64,000 bases of DNA, from contig NZ_JAHGAW010000014.1 in assembly GCF_018603885.1 (NCBI RefSeq), positions 62,001 to 126,000 on the forward strand. The letters run 5' to 3'. The stretch's first letter is position 1; every line of letters begins with the position of its first letter. Source of the stretch: Sphingobium nicotianae (GTDB lineage Bacteria; Pseudomonadota; Alphaproteobacteria; Sphingomonadales; Sphingomonadaceae). Below, in pieces: positions 36,201 to 45,274 of this stretch. The translations under genes and the position numbers were made by a program. The notes below the pieces were generated by a model, which was not told where the DNA came from, searched no databases, and worked only from the letters and a program-made list of their open reading frames with translations.

Positions 36201-36321
36201 TCACTTCTCTGGTGATCGCCAATCCCGAGAGTGCGAACAGCATCACACCCGTCACCAGCAGGCACACCAGCAACAGTTTGCGGCCGATCGGCTGGTCGGC
36301 GAAGGAGAATTTCTTAGCCAC
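33235..36321 (-). CDS. CHASE8-HAMP-GAF-PAS-GGDEF-EAL sensor, YfiN-like
   Basis: A 1028-residue inner-membrane signalling protein. Order: membrane segment, periplasmic CHASE8 region, second membrane segment (about 155-185), HAMP, short coiled coil, GAF, PAS, GGDEF (intact R-L-G-G-D-E-F) and EAL (intact M-E-A-L-V-R-W). The EAL loop reads DDFGGEYSS and KVARDF where active enzymes usually have DDFGTGYSS and K-I-D, so phosphodiesterase activity may be weak. GTG 36321 has AAGGG upstream and overlaps the yfiR stop by 8 bases. YfiR-like protein encoded upstream probably holds the CHASE8 domain in check in the periplasm. Confidence 0.92.
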   Translation of the reverse strand: MAKKFSFADQPIGRKLLLVCLLVTGVMLFALSGLAITREVTDWRRQTLSELKSSAGIIAANTAPALLFDDRKAAADTLAALSEVPNVMFAAVYDKEGNMFATYGAKTGGPGRLASSPQETDYQFSGNSLVLSQPIRFKGERLGTIYLKSDLRRLISSLLLAGGLTLGIAVLAFGLATWLFLRLQRGILKPIIDLSEAMISVTRDGNYAIRAQPGNQDEVGALALSFNDMLEVIQDRDKRLANQQTILEETVRERTAELNQSNQRLGEELAQRKEAQEALVAHDAMLKAVTHGAAELLGSINLDEAIAAVLELIGQTLAVSRVQLGPITSDRNGHLRSTIRHEWCAPGLRAMIDDAMFQALDLNIALPATRAASLIGERSTVTLDNVAGPAREAFEQAEMRSMLIVPVMIDGKLWEALWFIDSSATARAWSWAETDTLSTLAGLIGISTMRARYLAELADANTIVQNSPTVLYRLKGEPALPLTYISSNVSKFGYSAKTLLSGDTSFLHLLDKLIHPDDRSRWVEAMGNVMDKKGGAASIEVRMMLPTGSFRWLENRYSPVRDEVGRLVEIEGIFTDITERKAAEEKITLLARTDSLTGLANRATFVERMHQAFIAAGRGGMPFAVLYLDLDHFKDINDTRGHPVGDLLLREAADRLKNRVRDTDLVARLGGDEFAILQADISEPSAAGSLATEIIGVLSAPYDIGGAALRVTASVGISIYTTKSIGPDELLAEADLALYRAKEEGRNQYRFHSVELDQEVNERVTIAADLRLALTRDELFLHYQPQIELANGRIIGMEALVRWRHPTRGILVPAQFIPVAEGVGVIQDLGRWVLDKALTQMKLWQDEGVAPPVIAVNVSLLQLKNGTEFIKDVTALLAKTGVNANQLELDVTESMLAQMTLARNPILDRLTELGVKIALDDFGGEYSSFEYLRAYRVSHLKVARDFIERAGQDDEKAKTVRAIIGAARELDIKVIAEGVETSEQREMLLALSPKTRGQGFYFSEAVAVDRATELLKAGSIIDRSGVTT

Positions 36322-36919
36322 TGGTACGACCCTTATCTCGCGTGATCCGCCCAAGCCTCAACAGTTGGGAACTGATCGAGAGACCCGTGCGGCGGGCGGC
36401 ATCGATGTTGACCTCAAAGCGGATCTTGTTGTTTTCGGGATAGAAATTGAACACCGCGCCGCTCTCCGCGAACCCTCTGGAGTCGCCCACGGTCAGGATC
36501 GGCCGGCCCCTGATCCCGGTCAGCACCTTGCCGAGCGTGGCGGTGTCCGAGCCGGCAATGTAGATAATCTGGCAATCCGCCACATCGTCGGCGTCTACCC
36601 GCCGAACACTCAGCTTGTCGCTTCCCACCGGCTTGCCGGCGACGACATCGATGTCGCCGCCAAACGGATCTGTCCCCACGATGCAGAGCGCCAGGACCCC
36701 CGGGCGATGGGATTGCGCGGGCCAGTCGACGAACCTGGCGAAGTTGTAGAGAAAGGCGGCCTTGACCTGATATTCGCCGGCCGGCGCGGCGGAGAAGGCG
36801 GGGGAGGGGAGCACCAGAAGGCCGGCGACGAAAGAGAATGGCAAAAGTGGCTTGAGCAGTCTCGCTGCGCCCTTTGCCGCGATGTCCGCCTTGAGTTGAT
36901 TTTCCGGGCGCCGTCTCAT
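36314..36919 (-). CDS. yfiR: YfiR family periplasmic regulator (DUF4154)
   Basis: A 201-residue exported protein. Signal peptide ends about A-F-S-A; the mature start EYQVKAAFLYNFARFVDWP is the DUF4154 signature. It carries two cysteines in the mature part (ALCIVG and ADCQII), as in Pseudomonas YfiR, where disulfides set its activity. YfiR represses the diguanylate cyclase YfiN from the periplasm. It lies 3 bases after the TonB receptor gene and overlaps the GGDEF/EAL gene. No YfiB is present; the receptor may take its place. Confidence 0.93.
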   Translation of the reverse strand: MRRRPENQLKADIAAKGAARLLKPLLPFSFVAGLLVLPSPAFSAAPAGEYQVKAAFLYNFARFVDWPAQSHRPGVLALCIVGTDPFGGDIDVVAGKPVGSDKLSVRRVDADDVADCQIIYIAGSDTATLGKVLTGIRGRPILTVGDSRGFAESGAVFNFYPENNKIRFEVNIDAARRTGLSISSQLLRLGRITRDKGRTSG

Positions 36920-36922
36920 GGC

Positions 36923-39049
36923 TCAGAACCTCGCTGTGGCCGTCAGGTTGACCGTGCGCGGAACCTCGGTCTGGACGCTTAGAGTTGGCGAGGATTCCGG
37001 GTGGCGGGACTGCAACAGATTCTCGCCAGAGAGACTGAAGGACAGGTGATCACTCGCCCACCAGCCGAAGCGCAAGTCGAGGCGGACATAGGCCGGAATG
37101 GCGGTTGACGCGCTGTTTGCCAGGTCAAAGTCGCCGACTTGGTATTCGCTGGCATAGTAAATGGCCGCATCAAACTCGGTTCTTCCCGGCAGATCGAGCT
37201 GGGATCGAATCTGAAATCCATGGTGCGGCCCTCGTCCTACCAGGAGTGCCGCAGACGGATCGACGGGCCTGATATCTCCCAGATTGAGGCTGTAGGCACC
37301 GAACAGTTGCCAGGTGCGGAGGATTTGCCAGCGGATCGCGAGCTCCATTCCATAGAGCTCGCCGGCTGCCTGATTGCGGTATACGAGAGGGACGACAAGA
37401 TGCGTCGGCGGCGGGGACGATTCCAGAAACGGCGTTCCGGTCGTGACCGACTGGGCTTTGGTATACCGGTTGTAGAAACCCGAGGCGTCGATCGCCAGAT
37501 TGTCCTCGATGGCGCCACGGTAGCCGACCTGCCATGAGGTCAGGCGCTCCGCGTCCACTGCGCCCGGATTGCCGAAAACTGCGATCAATGCCGGCGGCGC
37601 CGTGGGCGATGCCGGCGTCACTGCAAGATTGGCACGGGCGAACTCGTCGCCGAACGATGGCGTGCGCACCGCCTTCGAGACCGCGGCCCAGACGGTGTGA
37701 TCAGGCGCGATGCTCCACCTCAATCGCAAGGTCGGCTCGTTCTCCCAGCCGGTATAGCTATTGTGCTCCAGCTTCAGGCCAGCGATCAGGTGGAGCCTGC
37801 CGGTCAGGGCGAAATCGTCCTGGGTGAAGAGATTATAGACCGTCTCGCCGCCGCTCGGCGGCGAGACGGAAATGACTTGAGTCGCTCGCGAATCGTAGGT
37901 GATCCGGCGATAGCCGCCGCCCCACACCAGGTCGTGCCGCATGCCCAGAACGACGTGATGGCGCAGTTCCACGTCATAGGTGTCGAACCTGACGTCAGCG
38001 TTGATGAACTGGGTGTGCACTTTGTCGTAATAGCCTTGCGCCGTCAGGTCGGAGGCTGGCGAGAAGCGGTGATTCCAGTTGGCAAGAAGGTGACCGCCGC
38101 GGTTGATCTGGACCTGTGGCGTGGCCACGATCGGTCCGGTCAGATTCGGAAAGAGCGCCAGGCTATTGGCCCGCTCGTCATAATATTCGGCGTTCATGGA
38201 GAGGGTGTCGGCGGCGGACGGAGTCCAGTCGAGACGCACGCCGCCCCGGGTTTGACGCCAGCTATCCCCCGCATCGCCCCCGGTCGATGTACGGAGCGCA
38301 GCCCGATTGAGGATTTTGCCGTAGACCCGGTAGAAGGCGCTGTCGGACAGCTTGCCGCCATAGCTGACCGCGACCGTGCCGTCATCCGACGTCCCGCCGC
38401 TGGCGCTCGCCACCAGGCCGGGGGTGTCCCTGGCGTTTCTGGTGATGATGTTGATGACGCCGTCAACCGCATTGGCGCCCCAGATGGTCGCACCGGGGCC
38501 GCGGATCACTTCGATGCGCTCGATATCCTGCAGCGGCAGTTCATGCAGGTCCCACAGGACCGCTGAAAGGACCGGGGTGTAGACCGAGCGCCCGTCTACC
38601 AGCACGAGCATCTTGCCGGGAAAGGCAACGTCATAGCCGCGTGCGCCGATAGCCCAATCGTGGGCGGAGAAACGGGCAACCTGCAGGCCCGGGACCATGC
38701 GCAGCAGTTCCGGGACCGAAGACATGCCGGAGCGGCGGATGTCTTCCTGCGTGATGACATAGACGGCAGCCGCCGCGCCGCCCAGCGACTCAGGCCTCTT
38801 GCTGACGCTGGTCACCTCGATGTTCATCAGCTGATCCAGGCTGAGGTCCAGCAGTTGAGGGGTATCGCCATCCTGGTCGGACGGCGCCTGCGTATCGGGG
38901 GTGCCTGAGGTGGTGGGGACGGCGATTGACGGATCTAGGGGGGCGACCAACGCCGATGCGCAGGCCAGCGTCGCGGCCAGCCCCGTCCTCCGGTGCGCCG
39001 GCTTCCAGCCTCTGCCGGGAAAGACCGTTTTCGAAGACGTTGACGTCAA
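36923..39049 (-). CDS. TonB-dependent receptor of the YfiR-linked type
   Basis: A 708-residue outer-membrane receptor: exported N terminus, a segment LDLSLDQLMNIEVTSVSKRPESL, plug domain (ITQEDIRRSGMSSVPELLRMVPGLQVAR, then VRGPGATIWGANAVDGVINIITR) and a 22-strand barrel ending in Phe (NLTATARF). There is no obvious ferric-ligand clue. The start codon is TTG 39049 with AGGA upstream; no ATG or GTG start lies near. It heads the operon receptor-yfiR-GGDEF/EAL, which suggests that ligand occupancy is passed to c-di-GMP. Confidence 0.9.
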   Translation of the reverse strand: MTSTSSKTVFPGRGWKPAHRRTGLAATLACASALVAPLDPSIAVPTTSGTPDTQAPSDQDGDTPQLLDLSLDQLMNIEVTSVSKRPESLGGAAAAVYVITQEDIRRSGMSSVPELLRMVPGLQVARFSAHDWAIGARGYDVAFPGKMLVLVDGRSVYTPVLSAVLWDLHELPLQDIERIEVIRGPGATIWGANAVDGVINIITRNARDTPGLVASASGGTSDDGTVAVSYGGKLSDSAFYRVYGKILNRAALRTSTGGDAGDSWRQTRGGVRLDWTPSAADTLSMNAEYYDERANSLALFPNLTGPIVATPQVQINRGGHLLANWNHRFSPASDLTAQGYYDKVHTQFINADVRFDTYDVELRHHVVLGMRHDLVWGGGYRRITYDSRATQVISVSPPSGGETVYNLFTQDDFALTGRLHLIAGLKLEHNSYTGWENEPTLRLRWSIAPDHTVWAAVSKAVRTPSFGDEFARANLAVTPASPTAPPALIAVFGNPGAVDAERLTSWQVGYRGAIEDNLAIDASGFYNRYTKAQSVTTGTPFLESSPPPTHLVVPLVYRNQAAGELYGMELAIRWQILRTWQLFGAYSLNLGDIRPVDPSAALLVGRGPHHGFQIRSQLDLPGRTEFDAAIYYASEYQVGDFDLANSASTAIPAYVRLDLRFGWWASDHLSFSLSGENLLQSRHPESSPTLSVQTEVPRTVNLTATARF

Positions 39050-39542
39050 GCGCGAGATCCTACCCGGACCGCCGGCGTTCGATCAGACCACACCTTGTGG
39101 TGATCTGCCCCAATCACCTGAGCTGTTGTGCCAAGACAACTATCATATCCGGCGAGATTTTGGAAACTAAAGTTGGAAAATGGGACTTAATCTGGACTGC
39201 TCGTGAGATAGATAAGGGAGGAGGATGCTTCTTCCCTGACAGCGAGACAATGCTTTCAACCGGCGTACGAGTCGATAGCGCGATACCAGTATCATGATAC
39301 GTATCTTCAGCTGATCGCGGTGAGACGCGACACGCTGGATCTCTACATGGAAAATTCAGTTAAAACGCCACGCCTTAGTCTCAGGCTATTTCAGCGCATT
39401 GGGGAATGAGCTTTGCGTTGTCGGAGGAATCGCATATGCTCATAGTCAAATAACGGCAGCCCGGAAAAGAATTCGGCTGCTCGTTGAAATTCGATCTTCC
39501 GATTGGACGTGTTGGCCGGATGGCCCTCCAAGGGAGCCGAGT
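39050..39542. other. Divergent regulatory region of two c-di-GMP genes
   Basis: 493 bases between the receptor operon and the large GGDEF/EAL gene. No gene. It is AT-richer than its surroundings from 39120 on and holds the GATAC/GTATC array at 39282-39305. Confidence 0.5.
39282..39305. promoter_or_regulatory. GATAC/GTATC half-site array
   Basis: Four alternating half-sites in 24 bases: GATAC, GTATC, GATAC, GTATC, with spacers of 2, 2 and 0 bases, including the perfect palindrome GTATCATGATAC (39289-39300). It resembles a multi-copy operator. Confidence 0.45.
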
Positions 39543-42500
39543 GTGTCGGACAATCAGGTTGGCGTAGTGGGCGAAGGCGGCGGCAAACTGGACGCTGCGG
39601 TAGCCGCTGAGCAGCTTCGTCTGCTCGTGCGTCGACGCGCGGACCTGCTCATCAATCTGGTCGTTGCCAGCATCGCCAGCGCGGTGTTCTGGCCGCTCTA
39701 TCCCGCCTGGGCCTTGGTGACCTGGCTGGGTCTGCTCTTCGGAATCATCGGTGTACGCTATCTGCTGCGGCGTCGCCTCCAGGCCGGCGGCGGGAGCGAG
39801 AATTGGAGGTGGGTTTCCTTGGCGGGGGCCTTCGGGACAGCCTGCCTATGGGGCAGCTTCGCCTCCGTCATTCTCATGACATCCGACACCTCCTATCATG
39901 TCTTCGTCATTCTCTTGCTCTCCGGCGTGATGGCCGGAGGCGTCGTGACAAATTCCCCCTATTTGCCGGCAATGGTCGCATTCATGGTGCCGACCATTCT
40001 GCCCGTCATCCTCATATTGCTGAGCCGGTCCCAGATGAGCCAGGTCGCGCTGGGAACAACGGTTGCGATATTCACCGCTGCCCTTTTCGCGGCCGGCCGC
40101 AGCGTCAACCGGTCGATCATCGAAAACGTCCGGCTGAGGGTCGGCCAGACCACATTGCTCGAGCAACTCAAGGTCAGCGAGTCATTGATGGCGCAGGCGC
40201 AGAAAACTGCGCTCGTGGGTGCAATCGAGCTCGATGTCGCGCGCGACAAGATCCTTTGCACGCCGGAGATTTTCGAAATTTTCGGTGTCGATCCCGCCAC
40301 ATTCGAACCGTCGGCGGGAACGCTCGTATCCCGGGTCAGTCCAGACGACCAGGACGTCGTGCGCGCACTCATCGCCGATTATATCGAAACCGGCGCCAGC
40401 AAGGATTTCGACTGCCGGCTCAAGATGGACGACGGCGCGATCAAGCATGTCCATGTGAACACGCGGGCCGCCCTGGATGCCAGAAATCGCCCGAAACGGC
40501 TCATGGCGATCATACAGGACGTGACCGAGCGCACGACGAACGAAATGGAAAGGTCGGCGCTCGCGGCAATCGTGGATTGTTCGAGAGACGCGATCGTATC
40601 CGAGACGGCCACCGGTGTGATCACAAGCTGGAATCCCGGCGCCGAGCGGCTGTTCGGCTATGATGCCCGGGAAGTCCTCGGAAAAAACATCAGAATGATC
40701 ATTCCCGAAAGCCGGCACGAGGAATTGCGGAGGAACTTGCTGGCGCTGCAGCGTGGCGACAATATCGAGCCATTCGACTCCGTGCGCCGGCACAAGGACG
40801 GCAGGCTGATACCGGTTTCGATGTCCGTCTCGATCAACAGGGACGGGGCGGGAAAGGTGATCGGCGTTTCCTTCATTGCTCGCGATATTACCGAGCGCCA
40901 GGTGGCGAGCGAGGCGTTGGCTTATCGCGATCGACTGCTCCACGCCGTGACCCTCGGCACGGGCATTCTCGTCAAGGCCGGATCGCTCGATCAGGCGATG
41001 CCCGAGTCCCTGAGCCTGGTGGGCAAAAGCCTTGGTGTGGACCGCGTGGTCGTCATGCAGGATCGCCCGGCCGAGGGACAGGCGCCGATCGTGCGTGATG
41101 TCTGGCAGGCCGAGGATGTCGAGGCTCGGCTCAATGCGGTCGCCCTGCTGGGCCAGCCCGTCGAGGATCCCATCATGAACGCCTGGATCGCGCCCCTTCG
41201 CGACCATCAGAGCGTTGCGACCCAATTGAGTTCCAGCGAGGGTCACGTTCGCGCCTTCCTGGAGCGCCTGCAGATTCAATCCTCGTTGATCGTCCCGATT
41301 TTCGTCGGCGAGACGTTCTGGGGCGCTCTCGCCGTCGATTCATGCCGGTGCGTGCGCGCGTGGACCAAGACCGAGATCGACATGCTGAACATCTTTGGCG
41401 ACATTGTCGGATCGGTGATGGTGCATGAGGCGAGCTCGCGCTCGCTGGAGCAAAGCGAGGCACGCTTTCGGGCCGTCACCACGGCTGCCCAGGACGCGAT
41501 CATCGTCGTCGATGGCAGTGGCAAGATTGACTTCTGGAACAGCTCGGCGGAGCGCATTCTGGGCTATAGCGCGGCGGAAGCGCTCGGCAGGGAAGTCCAC
41601 GATCTTCTCGTTCCGCCCAAGTTTCGAGAAGACGCCGCGCGAGGCATGGAAACCTTCGGAGCAACCGGGCAGGGGAGACTGGTCGGCAGAACGACCGAGT
41701 TTTCGGCGCTGCGCAAGGATGGCGTGGAGATCGCCGTCGAAATTTCGCTGGCCGGCGCGAAGCTGGATGAGCGCACGAGCGCCATCGGCATCCTGAGGGA
41801 TATCACCGAGCGCAAGAGGGCGGAGGAAAAGCTCCAGTTTGCCAATCTGCTTCTCAAGACGCAGATGGAGGCATCGCTCGACGGCATTCTGATCGTCGAC
41901 GCGCAGGCCAGGATCATCTCCTTCAACCAGCGGTTCATCGAGATATGGAATGTTCCGCAGGCCGATCTGCTCGCCGGCGATGACAATGTCATACTGGCGA
42001 AGGTGCAGTCGTCGGTGAAGGAGTCGTCCAGGTTCATCGAGCGCGTGCGGTATCTTTACGACCATCCCGACGAGGATGGCTATGACGATCTGGAAACGGT
42101 CGATCAGCGATCGCTCGAACGATATACGGTCGCGCTGAAAGCGCCGAGCGGGGAATATCTCGGCCGGGCCTGGTTTTTCCGCGACATCACCGAGCGCAAG
42201 CGCGCGGCGGAAATTGCGCACAGATCGGCCCGCGAGGATATCCTGACCGGACTCGCGAACCGGGCGGTCTTCGTCGAAGACCTGGAGCATGCGATCGCAT
42301 CGGCGAAGCGCGGCGTCAGCAGCTTCGCCGTCATCTATCTCGATCTCGATCATTTCAAGGATGTGAACGACACGCTCGGCCATCCGATCGGCGATCAACT
42401 TCTGAAGGCAGTGGCCGGCGTGCTGCGATCCCACACGCGGGAAACCGATACCGTCGCCCGCTTCGGTGGCGATGAATTCGCGATCATCGTCGCCGATATC

Positions 42501-43553
42501 AGGGATCCGACGGACGCGGCGATCCTGGCCGACAAGCTCATCGACGCCCTGAGCGCGCCGTTCATCGTGCAGGGGCACGAGGTTCATAGCGGCGCCAGTC
42601 TCGGTATCGCCATGTTCGGCGCCGATGCGCCCGATGCGGAAACATTGCTCTCTTATGCCGACGTCGCGCTCTATCGGGCCAAATCCGACGGGCGCGGCGG
42701 CTATCGGTTCTTTACCGACGAGATGGACAGGGAAGTCCAGTTGCGCGTCAAGCTGGGGTTCGAGCTTCGCGAAGCGATCGATGCCGGCGACCTTTTCCTG
42801 CTCTACCAGCCCCAGGTGGCACTGGGCAGCGGGCAGATCACCGGCGTCGAGGCCTTGGTGCGCTGGCGTCACCCCGTGCGCGGCGTGCTGGGTCCGGACT
42901 TGTTCATTCCCATAGCCGAGCGGATCGGCGTCATCGCAAAGCTGGGCAACTGGGTGCTCTGGACAGCCTGTCGGCAGGCCAAGATCTGGCTCGATATGGG
43001 CCTGCCGCCAGTGCGCATGGCGGTGAATGTCTCGGCTTTGCAGTTCAAGACGCCGGTCGCGCTGGAAGATGAAATCACGAAAATTCTCTCGAAGACCGGG
43101 TTGCCGCCACAGTCGCTGGAACTCGAATTGACGGAGACCGTCCTGATGGAGGTGACCCGGGAACATAGCGATGTCCTCTCGCGCCTTCGCGCGGCCGGGA
43201 TCACGACCGCAATCGACGATTTCGGCACCGGCTATTCCTCACTCAATTATCTGATTCGTTTTCCAAGCAATCGCGTCAAGATCGCGCAGAATTTCGTCGC
43301 CGATCTGGAGAGCATTCCCGAGAACGCCGCCATCATCAAGGCGACGATCGGACTCGCGCGGGAATTGGAGATGAATGTCATCGCGGAAGGTGTCGAAACC
43401 GAAGTTCAGGCGAAGATGCTGAAAAAATGGGGATGTCAGGAAGTACAGGGCTACCTGTTCGCCCGTCCGTTATCAGTTGAAGACACCACAGCCATATTAA
43501 AGGTCGGCAAAATTTGCGCCTTATCGAAGGTAACCAAATTGGGGGATGCGTGA
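39543..43553 (+). CDS. Membrane PAS/GAF/GGDEF/EAL c-di-GMP enzyme
   Basis: A 1336-residue protein. Six or so membrane segments in the first 200 residues (MASE-like, unclassified), a PAS-like domain, a PAS (ALAAIVDCSRDAIVSE, ending ARDITERQ), a GAF, two more PAS domains, GGDEF (F-G-G-D-E-F) and EAL (E-A-L-V-R-W). The EAL has DDFGTGYSS but KIAQNF in place of K-I-D. It would make and/or break c-di-GMP in answer to an intracellular or membrane signal. GTG 39543 has AGGGAG upstream; ATG 39399 would add an unlikely extension. It is divergent from the receptor-yfiR operon. Confidence 0.92.
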   Translation: MSDNQVGVVGEGGGKLDAAVAAEQLRLLVRRRADLLINLVVASIASAVFWPLYPAWALVTWLGLLFGIIGVRYLLRRRLQAGGGSENWRWVSLAGAFGTACLWGSFASVILMTSDTSYHVFVILLLSGVMAGGVVTNSPYLPAMVAFMVPTILPVILILLSRSQMSQVALGTTVAIFTAALFAAGRSVNRSIIENVRLRVGQTTLLEQLKVSESLMAQAQKTALVGAIELDVARDKILCTPEIFEIFGVDPATFEPSAGTLVSRVSPDDQDVVRALIADYIETGASKDFDCRLKMDDGAIKHVHVNTRAALDARNRPKRLMAIIQDVTERTTNEMERSALAAIVDCSRDAIVSETATGVITSWNPGAERLFGYDAREVLGKNIRMIIPESRHEELRRNLLALQRGDNIEPFDSVRRHKDGRLIPVSMSVSINRDGAGKVIGVSFIARDITERQVASEALAYRDRLLHAVTLGTGILVKAGSLDQAMPESLSLVGKSLGVDRVVVMQDRPAEGQAPIVRDVWQAEDVEARLNAVALLGQPVEDPIMNAWIAPLRDHQSVATQLSSSEGHVRAFLERLQIQSSLIVPIFVGETFWGALAVDSCRCVRAWTKTEIDMLNIFGDIVGSVMVHEASSRSLEQSEARFRAVTTAAQDAIIVVDGSGKIDFWNSSAERILGYSAAEALGREVHDLLVPPKFREDAARGMETFGATGQGRLVGRTTEFSALRKDGVEIAVEISLAGAKLDERTSAIGILRDITERKRAEEKLQFANLLLKTQMEASLDGILIVDAQARIISFNQRFIEIWNVPQADLLAGDDNVILAKVQSSVKESSRFIERVRYLYDHPDEDGYDDLETVDQRSLERYTVALKAPSGEYLGRAWFFRDITERKRAAEIAHRSAREDILTGLANRAVFVEDLEHAIASAKRGVSSFAVIYLDLDHFKDVNDTLGHPIGDQLLKAVAGVLRSHTRETDTVARFGGDEFAIIVADIRDPTDAAILADKLIDALSAPFIVQGHEVHSGASLGIAMFGADAPDAETLLSYADVALYRAKSDGRGGYRFFTDEMDREVQLRVKLGFELREAIDAGDLFLLYQPQVALGSGQITGVEALVRWRHPVRGVLGPDLFIPIAERIGVIAKLGNWVLWTACRQAKIWLDMGLPPVRMAVNVSALQFKTPVALEDEITKILSKTGLPPQSLELELTETVLMEVTREHSDVLSRLRAAGITTAIDDFGTGYSSLNYLIRFPSNRVKIAQNFVADLESIPENAAIIKATIGLARELEMNVIAEGVETEVQAKMLKKWGCQEVQGYLFARPLSVEDTTAILKVGKICALSKVTKLGDA

Positions 43554-43676
43554 ACCATATTTGCGATTGAACAAGGAATAGCAGTCGCGGTACAATCAAC
43601 ATCGCATACTCAATTGTGCAATGCACTGGAGAGTTGCCGGGGTGAAACAGTCGGCCGGGTTTGCAGGGATCTTGCC

Positions 43677-44321
43677 ATGACGCATGCGCTTTCGAACGGA
43701 ATCGAATTTAATGCGCCCGCGATGGCGCTGGCCGTGAAGCGGCTCGGTGTGCGGATGACCTTCCCGAAAGGGGTCGAAATCTTCGGCCAGGATGAGGAGG
43801 CCGATCTCGTCTATGGTCTGATGTCGGGGGCCGTGCGGACCACGCGAATGCTCAGCGACGGTCGGCGCCAGATCGGCAATTTCTATTCCCGGGGCGATCT
43901 GATCGGCCTCACCACGGGCCCGGTGCACCGCTTCTCTGCGGAAACGCTGTCGGATTGCAGCTTTCGGGTCGTGAAACGATCGTCGATCCAGCTCCACGGC
44001 GGCGACGATGAACTCGACGACGCCATCTGGGAGGCCATGCGGCGCGAGCTCGAGCAAGCGCAGGAGCATCTTCTGTTCCTGGGCCGCACCTCGGCCTGCG
44101 AGCGTGTGGCCAGGTTCCTCATCAGCATCGCCCCCCGAAACTCCAGCGCGCGCGTTGCCCTGCCCATGAACCGCCAGGACATGGCGGACTATCTGGGCCT
44201 CGCCATCGAGACGGTGTCGCGGACGGTCTCGCATCTTCAGGCATCGGAGATCATCGAATTTTCGGGCTGTCGATATTTTCGCGTTCTGCGATGGGATGCG
44301 CTGGAGTTGCTTGCCGCATGA
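43677..44321 (+). CDS. Crp/Fnr family regulator, FixK-like
   Basis: A 214-residue regulator: cyclic-nucleotide-binding-like beta roll, dimer helix and a C-terminal helix-turn-helix (MNRQDMADYLGLAIETVSRTV). The E-T-V-S-R of the recognition helix is the FNR/FixK type that reads TTGAT. The N-terminal cysteine cluster of FNR is absent, so it does not carry an oxygen-labile iron-sulfur centre; this is the FixK arrangement, normally fed by FixLJ, which is not in the window. It converges on tadC. A TTGAT-N4-ATCAA box lies at 88-103. Confidence 0.85.
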   Translation: MTHALSNGIEFNAPAMALAVKRLGVRMTFPKGVEIFGQDEEADLVYGLMSGAVRTTRMLSDGRRQIGNFYSRGDLIGLTTGPVHRFSAETLSDCSFRVVKRSSIQLHGGDDELDDAIWEAMRRELEQAQEHLLFLGRTSACERVARFLISIAPRNSSARVALPMNRQDMADYLGLAIETVSRTVSHLQASEIIEFSGCRYFRVLRWDALELLAA

Positions 44322-44332
44322 CGGCAGGCGCG

Positions 44333-45259
44333 TCATCGCGCGAAGACATCCATCATCCGAAGCACCACCGGTCCGCCCACGATCAGGAAGATCGTGGGCA
44401 TGATGAACAACATCATCGGCAAGGTCATGAGGGATGGCAGGCGGTTCGACCGTTCTTCAAGCGCGATCAGGGCATCGCTGCGCAATTCGGCGGCCGCCAC
44501 CCGCAGGGCGTTGGAGAGTGGCGTGCCATAGCGGAGCGTTTGCGACAGCGTCGTCACCACTGACCTGATGCCGGGGGAATCGACGCGCTGCGCCAGCTTG
44601 CGGAAGGCTTCGTCCCGATCGAGCAGGATTTTGAGGTCGGCGGAGGTCACCTCCAGTTCCTGCGCCAGTGCCGGTTGGGTTGCGCGGATTTCCACCGTGA
44701 TCCGGTCGAGGCCGTCCTCCAGTGCGAGCCCGGCTTCCACGCAGATGACCAGCAATTCAAGCGCCTCCGGAAGGCCGCCGGAAACGGCTGTGGCGCGCCC
44801 CTTGGCCATCCGCCTGACGATGAGCAATGGAGCGAACCACCCGATCATGACCCCCGCCGGCGCGAGCGCCAGGGCGCCGAGGGTGACGAGCGGGCCGGCC
44901 GTGTCGAGCATACCCAAGCCGATGAGCGCCATGCCGGCACACATCGCTCCGCACGCCAGGCGCGCCACCGCGAAGGCGAGCGATGCATTGCCGGCCCGAA
45001 TCCCGAGCCGCGCACAGATATGCGCGATCTGCGCCAGATCGGAATCGTGCAGGCCTCGAACCGAAACACGCAGCAGCGCGGCATCGGCGCGCGCCGCCGC
45101 TTTTTCACGCGCGTCGGGGGCGGGCGAGGGAGGCGCGACCAGCGAGACGCGCGCCGTGATGACCTTGCGACGCTCCCGGACGAGCTGGACGATCAGCAGG
45201 GCGCCGCCCGCCAGAAGCGCGAAAGCGAGAAGACCGGGCAAGATGGGAGACGAGAACAT
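44333..45259 (-). CDS. tadC: TadC, type II secretion F-like platform protein
   Basis: A 308-residue inner-membrane protein with a T2SSF domain (GLPEALELLVICVEAGLALEDGLDRI) between two membrane pairs. With TadB it forms the platform on which CpaF drives pilus assembly. It is the last gene of the minus-strand Tad operon and begins 15 bases after tadB. It ends 11 bases from the convergent FixK-like gene. Confidence 0.93.
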   Translation of the reverse strand: MFSSPILPGLLAFALLAGGALLIVQLVRERRKVITARVSLVAPPSPAPDAREKAAARADAALLRVSVRGLHDSDLAQIAHICARLGIRAGNASLAFAVARLACGAMCAGMALIGLGMLDTAGPLVTLGALALAPAGVMIGWFAPLLIVRRMAKGRATAVSGGLPEALELLVICVEAGLALEDGLDRITVEIRATQPALAQELEVTSADLKILLDRDEAFRKLAQRVDSPGIRSVVTTLSQTLRYGTPLSNALRVAAAELRSDALIALEERSNRLPSLMTLPMMLFIMPTIFLIVGGPVVLRMMDVFAR

Positions 45260-45274
45260 CGCGGCTCGCGCTCC

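Noticed and set aside
41340..43166. 608-residue minus-strand frame over the GGDEF/EAL gene
   Set aside because: Antisense to intact GGDEF and EAL domains; no independent evidence.
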